NCBI GenBank assembly: GCA_036388295.1
Contig: DASVSC010000069.1
Coordinates: 1 to 8,323 of the forward strand
Direction of reading: 5' to 3'
DNA from: RYN-431 sp036388295
Lineage (GTDB): Bacteria > Planctomycetota > Phycisphaerae > Tepidisphaerales > Tepidisphaeraceae
DNA: 8,323 bases
The position numbers were made by a program, and so were the translations under genes. Numbering within the stretch: position 1 is the first letter of the stretch; each line of letters starts with the position of its first letter. A model generated the notes under the pieces. That model was not told where the DNA came from and searched no databases. It worked only from the letters and a program-made list of their open reading frames with translations. Shown here piece by piece: positions 4,129-8,323 of this stretch.

Positions 4129-6960
4129 CTGGCGGCTCAGGGCGAGCACGCGGCCGACGGCGTTCTGCAGCACGGACGACAGGTTCGTTTTGCAGTCGTT
4201 GAACCCGTGTTTCCGCACTGCCGCCATGGCCTTGACGCGAGCGGCATCGATTGCGGGCCTCACCACGGGCTTGGCACCCGCGTCGAACATGCTGCCGGTC
4301 GCTGATTCGTCGAACTTGTCGCGCAACTTGGCGTCGGCGTCCTTAGGCGCGGCCGATGGGGCGGGCGGTTTAGCCGTGTTGCGGAAGAGCGCGCCTTGGC
4401 CGATTTTCTCGCCGACCTCTATCGGGTTGCCGGCCGCGTCTTTGGCGACGAGGCTCAGCTGTTTGTTGTTGTCGACGACGCCGGCGGCGCGGTCGGTGGC
4501 GACCGATGCGACCACCTGCTGCGTCGTGCCGACGAACGGGTTGTCCTTCGGTTCGGGCACCGGCGAGGCGCCAGTTTTCTGGTACTGCACGTGTTCCTTG
4601 AGCGCGGCCAACACATGCGGCGTGCCCTGGTATCGATTGCCGCTGGCGCGAAGGGCAACGGCTAGGTGCGCGCGTGCACCGGGCGAGACGGTCGTCAGTG
4701 CCTTCCGCGCTTCGTCGATCGACTTGATGTAGGTCACTGGCCCCTTCGGGAACTTCGGGTTCCCGCCGTGCAGGAACAGGCTCATCTCCGCGCGGTCGCG
4801 GTGGGCCTGAGCCGCGCGGGCATGGACTGCGGCGTAGCCGTTGTCGCCGGGCTTCGGTTCGGAGGGCGGCGGCGTTGTTGCCGCCGGCGGGCGGGCGGCA
4901 TGCCGGTTGTCATCGTCCCGGCCGGGGGAGCGGACCGCCGCTTTCGGCGCGGTTGCCGTGGCGGTCGGCGCGGAGCCGGCGGCCGGTTGGGACGCGATAT
5001 CCTTCGTCTCGACGTGCGGCAGGCCGCCCTGTTTCTTGATCTGGCGAGCGGCTACGGCGATATGCGTCGAATCGACAGTGTGGGGCGTGCCGTTGAAGTG
5101 CGTCCGCAGCGCCTCCCCCACGCTCTGGCCGCGGCCGATGAACACCGGGTGGCCGTGCGCAGTCACCCAATGGCCGTCGCCGGATCGGCCTGCGCCATCC
5201 CGGGCAGTCTTCTGCGTGCCGGCGGAGTTTGACGTCGCACCCTTACCGAACAAACGTTCCTGGCTGCCGACGGTGCTGGGGCCCGTGAACAGTCCGCCCT
5301 GGGACAGCGCGATCATCCGCGCCCGCAGATCCGTCCGGCTGAACGGGGCAATGTCATCGGCGGGTGCGTGAGTCATGGCGGGTAGAGCGGCGGTACGGCG
5401 ACGGCGAAGCGAGCCGCGGTCGAACGGAAGGTGCGTCAGGGCGTCAAGCGCGGTGTCCGGGTAGTGCTGTGGGCCGACAAGCACCCGCTCGCCTTCGTCC
5501 GGTTCTTCGACGCTGAACTTCTCGCCGTGGATGGTGAAGCTGTGGCCGGCCTGCAGCTTGTCAGTCGGGAAGTGGATCAGCGGCGCGCGGGTTTCGCCTT
5601 TGGGCGTGGACGCGGCATGCTCGTGCACGGCCGCAAGAAAGCGGATTTCAGGTTCGCTGCTCTGCTTGGCCGTCCGCAATGCCCTTCCAAGGGTTCCGCG
5701 GCCCATGCGTTCTACTGCATCAAGGTAACGCTCGGTGCCCATGTCGCCGAGCGCGTCCGCACCGCCGGCATCGGTGGCGCTACCGGTGGTCTTGAACAGC
5801 CGGCGCAGGTGAAAGCGGCCCTGCAGGAAGTCCTTGACCTCGCCCGGGAGCTTGCCGCGGAACGTGCGGTTGCGTTCGCTGGCGACACTGCCGTACTCGC
5901 CTGCGTGTTCGCCTGCCAAGTCGGTGTCGGCCGTGTCGCCGCCGTGCGATTCGTGGTGTTCGAGCAGTCGGCGTTGGATGCTGGCGCGGGTGGCGAGAGG
6001 GGCTTTGCCTTCGTCGTCCTTCTCCGTGGTCGCGCGCTCGATCAGCGGCCCGAGGACGTCCGGATGGTCATGTCCGTAGTCGGCGGTGTGGCCGGCGGCG
6101 GTGATGCCCGCGCGATCATCTTCGTCTAGCACGCCGTGCTTGGCTTCGTACTCGCTGTCGAGGTGATGTTCGAACGCCTTTTGGTCGGCGTCGCCCAGGT
6201 AGCCCATTTCGCTGCCGTGCTTGGGTTTGGTGATGTCGATCCCGATCTTCTTCTGGATCCGGTAGCGGTCTAGCGCCTGCTCGCGGGTGTCGCTGGCGAC
6301 ATACTGCTTCGCGTGCTTGGGCGGTTGCAGCGGGGCATCGGCGGGTGGAACGTCGTGCTGATCACGTAGGTCGTTGATCTTCACGTCGCGCGACTCTAAT
6401 TCCCGTCGCAGCACGTGTTCCCGTACCTTCGCCACGGGATGCACCGGGTTGGAAATGGTTGTGTCGTGCGATTGCAGGGACCGCTTGAGCTTCGCCGTCG
6501 TCATCTTCGACGCCTGTGCCTGCCAGGTCTGCTCGATCGCCTTGCGGTCTGGCGTCGTCGCGTACGATGAGGACGCGGCCTTGTTCACCAGCGGATGATC
6601 GTGGCCGAGCGTCGCCTTCGCCTTGGGCTCGCTGACGCCGATCTCGTGCGGCTTCTTGCCTGCGGCACGGTCGCGCTGCGCCTGCTCGGCTTTGACGTGC
6701 GGATCCGCCTTGTTGTGGCCGTGTTCCCTGTGGTGCGCGACGGCTTCGGCGTGCGTCTTGCCGCGCAGCGCGGCCGGGCCCTTGTCGATTTTGCCGCCGG
6801 CCCCGATGTGCACGTGCACGCCGCTGATCGTGCGCCAGCCGCTGTCGACCGCGTGCGACGCGTCGAGCAGCGTGAACCGCTCGTACTGCACGCCCAGCAG
6901 GGTGCGTGGCCCGGAAACGGCTTCGATGGCTTCGCGTTGGATGTCGGCGAGGGTTTTCAT
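3592..6960 (-). CDS. Giant protein with C-terminal prohead protease-like domain and long modular N-terminal region
   Basis: A 1122-residue protein. I chose the ATG at 6960-6958 because it shares ATGA with the stop of the MuF-like gene (stop 6959-6957), the classic coupled start; an in-frame ATG at 6987 would add nine residues. The last ~175 residues look like a phage head maturation protease: LPVCLDHNYKD (candidate catalytic His1040), then YLSVGISPN (candidate Ser1083) and IHHVAVTPCPV (1102-1112), the 'SvGi...hvAlTp.P' pattern. Residues 1-940 are not normal for such enzymes, which are usually 150-400 residues. They hold a His-rich region (41-122), charged helices (135-380), a beta module (460-518), a second 'GHPVFIGRG' module (596-622), a Pro/Ala linker (655-708) and a helical part (709-790). 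No toxin, nuclease or transferase motif is recognised there. The C-terminal call is fairly firm; the rest is unknown. Confidence 0.75.
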   Translation of the reverse strand: MKTLADIQREAIEAVSGPRTLLGVQYERFTLLDASHAVDSGWRTISGVHVHIGAGGKIDKGPAALRGKTHAEAVAHHREHGHNKADPHVKAEQAQRDRAAGKKPHEIGVSEPKAKATLGHDHPLVNKAASSSYATTPDRKAIEQTWQAQASKMTTAKLKRSLQSHDTTISNPVHPVAKVREHVLRRELESRDVKINDLRDQHDVPPADAPLQPPKHAKQYVASDTREQALDRYRIQKKIGIDITKPKHGSEMGYLGDADQKAFEHHLDSEYEAKHGVLDEDDRAGITAAGHTADYGHDHPDVLGPLIERATTEKDDEGKAPLATRASIQRRLLEHHESHGGDTADTDLAGEHAGEYGSVASERNRTFRGKLPGEVKDFLQGRFHLRRLFKTTGSATDAGGADALGDMGTERYLDAVERMGRGTLGRALRTAKQSSEPEIRFLAAVHEHAASTPKGETRAPLIHFPTDKLQAGHSFTIHGEKFSVEEPDEGERVLVGPQHYPDTALDALTHLPFDRGSLRRRRTAALPAMTHAPADDIAPFSRTDLRARMIALSQGGLFTGPSTVGSQERLFGKGATSNSAGTQKTARDGAGRSGDGHWVTAHGHPVFIGRGQSVGEALRTHFNGTPHTVDSTHIAVAARQIKKQGGLPHVETKDIASQPAAGSAPTATATAPKAAVRSPGRDDDNRHAARPPAATTPPPSEPKPGDNGYAAVHARAAQAHRDRAEMSLFLHGGNPKFPKGPVTYIKSIDEARKALTTVSPGARAHLAVALRASGNRYQGTPHVLAALKEHVQYQKTGASPVPEPKDNPFVGTTQQVVASVATDRAAGVVDNNKQLSLVAKDAAGNPIEVGEKIGQGALFRNTAKPPAPSAAPKDADAKLRDKFDESATGSMFDAGAKPVVRPAIDAARVKAMAAVRKHGFNDCKTNLSSVLQNAVGRVLALSRQVTEPAVLLSASSDGELLVLSAVCNERPAVTLAQGLPDKISGLPMHYRWCDAGYVGNWKHPATGQPVDITPKRIDTWVGKVKLCRSRGMNLPVCLDHNYKDSRATVGEIFDARRSGDRLDLLLGFKGDDALTVGQRNYLSVGISPNLKDSRGNALGDAIHHVAVTPCPVIHGQQGFLAN
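5095..5175 (-). other. Second 'HPVFIG' module of the giant protein (residues 596-622)
   Basis: GHWVTAHGHPVFIGRG followed by QSVGEALRTHF. It shares the Trp, the G-x-x-V-x-I-G turn and the following Gly with the module at residues 41-68, so the protein seems to contain two copies of one small domain about 550 residues apart. Confidence 0.5.
6757..6840 (-). other. First 'HVHIG' Gly/His module of the giant protein (residues 41-68)
   Basis: GWRTISGVHVHIGAGGKIDK followed by GPAALRGK. A Trp-led strand, an H-V-x-I-G turn and a 'KIxxGP..L.GK' tail resemble a short beta module often seen in phage head and minor head proteins. A related copy lies at residues 596-622 of the same protein. Confidence 0.5.
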
Positions 6961-8066
6961 AGTGAAATCGGAAGGCCCTGCCACCAAGCCTGCAGCTCGC
7001 GGCGCATGCGGACTGCTTCAAGGACGTCGGGGTCGCTCAAATCGGGAACGCGGATCAGCGGCAGTGTTTGGCCTGGCGTGATGTATCGGTCGATGCGACT
7101 GCATCTGCACCCGTGGTGGCAAATCGGTCTTAGCACTTCCCACACGGCGTGGCCGACCGGGGCGGTCATGCCATGCAGTCGGCGGCAGTATCGGCAACGC
7201 CGGCCGTCAATGACGCTCGACCACGTAAAGCCCCACAGCTTCGGCTTCGTGTTGACCGACCGCTGCGGCGGCAACGCGGGCGGAAGCACGTCCGCAACGG
7301 GCTCGGGCATTTCGGCAATCGCCTGGCTGCCAAACTCGCGACCGGCGTCGTAGTCCATGCCGACGATCGTTTCGACAACGGTCTCGGCCGCGGAGGACAC
7401 GTTCGGCTCACCGGCGGCAGGGTGGCGGCCTTCGACATACCAGCTCGTGCGGGTGCCCATGCCGGCCCGGTCGAACGCCAGTCGTACCTGCTGCATTGCG
7501 TCGGCGATCGCGGTCGGCGTGTGCGCGCCAGGCGGCGGGGTAAGCAGCATCGACGGCCCGGCGACGCTCACGCTGTGCAGGCGGGCAGCGACGCGGCGAT
7601 CAATGCGGTCGACCACTGGCCGGGTACGGACCAGCGCGGAGGCGTGGTACCTGCTGACGGCGACAGGCCCGCCCGCGGCGCTGACGAGCCGACCGACGGC
7701 GTCGGCATACCGGCGGGGCGGGTGCAGCACGTTCGGCGTGCCCTGCAGCGCCTCCCGGGCTGCGTTGAGCGTCACCCGGTGGCCGGTGGCGTGCTCAGCG
7801 GCATTGGCGCGGCTGCGGTGAAGGCCCAGCAGCCACGCGGTCGTTGCCGCGGACGCCAGCACAGGGGCAATGCCCGCTTGGTGGACGGCGGGGTCGCCCT
7901 GCAGCACGGCGGAGGCGGCCGCGGCGGGGTCGACGCCGATCCGGACGGCCTGAGCAGCGTGCTCGGCTGCTGTGCGGAGCATCGGCAGCAGCGCCAGCAT
8001 GGCGACCAGTTCGACAATGCGGCGGTCGCGGTCTTGATCGCGCGCTTTACGTTCGGCGGGGTTCAT
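6957..8066 (-). CDS. MuF-like minor head protein
   Basis: A 369-residue protein with a C-terminal MuF-type domain (Phage_Mu_F, PF04233). The diagnostic region is WGFTWSSVIDGRRCRYCRRL (residues 278-297) followed by PICHHGCRC (314-322): an aromatic/Asp lead, then a conserved 'C..C' and a final 'H..CrC' typical of the family. MuF proteins are minor head components near the portal, needed for head assembly or carried with the DNA. The first ~200 residues are Ala-rich and helical (one segment, RIVELVAMLALLPML at 16-30, is hydrophobic) and are not recognised. The ATG at 8066 has no clear Shine-Dalgarno; a TGA 50 bases upstream in the same frame limits any extension. Its stop overlaps the start of the giant protease-containing gene. 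No C-terminal toxin domain is fused to it. Confidence 0.8.
   Translation of the reverse strand: MNPAERKARDQDRDRRIVELVAMLALLPMLRTAAEHAAQAVRIGVDPAAAASAVLQGDPAVHQAGIAPVLASAATTAWLLGLHRSRANAAEHATGHRVTLNAAREALQGTPNVLHPPRRYADAVGRLVSAAGGPVAVSRYHASALVRTRPVVDRIDRRVAARLHSVSVAGPSMLLTPPPGAHTPTAIADAMQQVRLAFDRAGMGTRTSWYVEGRHPAAGEPNVSSAAETVVETIVGMDYDAGREFGSQAIAEMPEPVADVLPPALPPQRSVNTKPKLWGFTWSSVIDGRRCRYCRRLHGMTAPVGHAVWEVLRPICHHGCRCSRIDRYITPGQTLPLIRVPDLSDPDVLEAVRMRRELQAWWQGLPISL
7101..7196 (-). other. Cys/His cluster of the MuF domain (residues 291-322)
   Basis: Cys291, Cys294, Cys316, His317, His318, Cys320 and Cys322 fall within 32 residues. The spacing CxxC-x21-CHHGCRC could hold one zinc ion. Many MuF domains keep only part of this set, so a metal-bound knuckle is an inference. 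Confidence 0.5.
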
Positions 8067-8206
8067 CGGCGGATTTGCGTTGACTGGGGCGGGCAGCGAG
8101 TCGATAATTCAAACGTCCGCCCGCAAGGTCGGGCAGCCCGCTGACGGCCGGTGAGTTGACAGGCGCTTCGGCGTGACTGGAACCCCGGATATACCAGTGG
8201 GTTTTT
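8067..8206. other. 140-base spacer between an unidentified gene and the MuF-like gene
   Basis: No ORF with a good start. It contains a hairpin with GCCCG (8119-8123) / CGGGC (8130-8134), flanked by CGTC (8114-8117) / GACG (8143-8146). On the minus strand TGGTATAT (8187-8194) follows an A-tract and resembles an extended -10 element, but there is no matching -35, so a promoter here is only a suggestion. It is the longest gap on this side of the capsid cluster and the natural place to look for an operon start. Confidence 0.35.
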
Positions 8207-8208
8207 TT
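8176..8208 (+). terminator. Possible plus-strand intrinsic terminator
   Basis: ACTGG (8176-8180) pairs with CCAGT (8194-8198), or alternatively AACCC (8181-8185) with GGGTT (8199-8203); T7 follows at 8202-8208. The shape is that of a weak Rho-independent terminator read rightward. No plus-strand gene ends here, so it would act on antisense transcription into the upstream gene, if at all. On the minus strand the run is A7 and comes before the hairpin, so it would not end the phage operon. Confidence 0.3.
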
Positions 8209-8323
8209 ATTGGCCGACGGCCCCGAAATCGTGGTTGTAGTACCAGCGGCCGTCCGTCAGCTCCCTGACTATGAACTTCACTGGGCCCTTGTCGCCCGCG
8301 TAATCGACATTCGCTTGGAAGCG
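8207..8323 (-). CDS. C-terminal end of an unidentified protein
   Basis: The last 38 codons and a TAA stop (8209-8207) of a gene whose start lies beyond the right edge. The visible end contains DYAGDKGPVKFIVRELTDG followed by RWYYNHDFGAVGQ. The alternating polar/hydrophobic strand, a turn and then 'G-x-W-Y-Y-x-x-D-F' look like the last two beta strands of a small alpha/beta protein, as in the C-termini of NTF2-like or DUF4878-like proteins, whose last strand often carries a 'G-x-W' motif. It does not resemble the C-terminus of a portal protein, which would be expected before a MuF gene. It may be a passenger gene or mark the boundary of the head cluster. Frame, stop and composition support a real gene; function unknown. 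Confidence 0.6.
   Translation of the reverse strand, partial: RFQANVDYAGDKGPVKFIVRELTDGRWYYNHDFGAVGQ

Noticed and set aside
4837..6960. Polymorphic toxin domain within the long N-terminal region of the giant protein
   Set aside because: I looked for nuclease, ADP-ribosyltransferase, deaminase and HNH/DHH-type motifs and saw no convincing set of catalytic residues; the many histidines are scattered.
6958..6987. Upstream ATG at 6987 as start of the giant protein
   Set aside because: It would lie 30 bases inside the MuF gene, while the ATG at 6960 forms an exact ATGA overlap with the MuF stop. It cannot be excluded from sequence alone.
6362..7021. 219-codon minus-strand frame overlapping the N-terminus of the giant gene
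   Set aside because: Very Arg-rich frame-shifted reading of the same strand, and it would overlap both the MuF and the giant gene by hundreds of bases.
8156..8161. Perfect TTGACA on the plus strand
   Set aside because: No -10 hexamer at 16-18 bases spacing, and no plus-strand gene downstream.
8170..8195. tRNA T-arm-like string (GGTTCCAGTC on the minus strand) as a possible att site
   Set aside because: The flanking bases do not pair as a T-stem and no acceptor stem or CCA end is present.
8047..8206. Open minus-strand frame across the spacer before the MuF gene
   Set aside because: It has no ATG or GTG start, no ribosome binding site, and is only about 50 codons long; it ends inside the MuF gene in another frame.
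8197..8209. A-AAA-AAC like slippery tract on the minus strand (possible -1 frameshift)
   Set aside because: The run of A comes after the in-frame TAA stop of the upstream gene, so a ribosome would terminate before slipping, and no long open frame in the -1 phase follows.

Overview
The window is GC-rich (about two thirds G+C by eye) and carries a head-assembly gene cluster of a tailed phage or prophage. Every credible gene is on the minus strand, so transcription runs from the right end to the left. The head genes resemble those of Mu-like and other myo/siphophage clusters in content, but the order is not that of Mu. No host marker, integrase or att site is present, so the host and the prophage/free-phage question cannot be settled. 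The small histidine- and glycine-rich 'HPVFIG' type modules and the decoration-protein style recall phages of Planctomycetes-like bacteria, but this is an impression from memory, not a measured result.

Layout in the direction of transcription: (1) the last 38 codons of an unidentified gene (8323-8207), not portal-like; (2) a 140-base spacer; (3) a MuF-like minor head protein with a Cys/His cluster (8066-6957); (4) a 1122-residue protein, joined to it by an ATGA stop/start overlap, with a prohead-protease-like domain in only its last ~175 residues (6960-3592); (5) a 199-residue coiled-coil protein, probably the scaffold (3466-2867); (6) a 233-residue head decoration-like protein (2779-2078); (7) the major capsid protein, phage E/P_cap_E type (1905-775); (8) a phage virion morphogenesis / tail completion protein (Mu gpG or P2 gpS type; GTG start, 704-207); (9) the start of a further gene overlapping it by 20 bases, possibly a tail terminator or minor structural protein (226 to beyond base 1).

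Working model: scaffold and protease direct assembly of the E-type capsid protein into a prohead, the protease matures it, the decoration protein binds the expanded shell, the MuF-like protein sits at the portal or inside the head, and the last two genes prepare the head-tail joint. The four gaps between genes 4 and 8 each hold an inverted repeat, two of them with perfect 10-base arms, and three capsid genes have clear Shine-Dalgarno sites. This suggests one long transcript cut or attenuated between genes to give each product its own level.

The most unusual item is gene 4: a protease-like domain fused behind about 940 residues of histidine-rich, modular sequence with no function I can recognise. 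It may be an internal head protein released by the attached protease.
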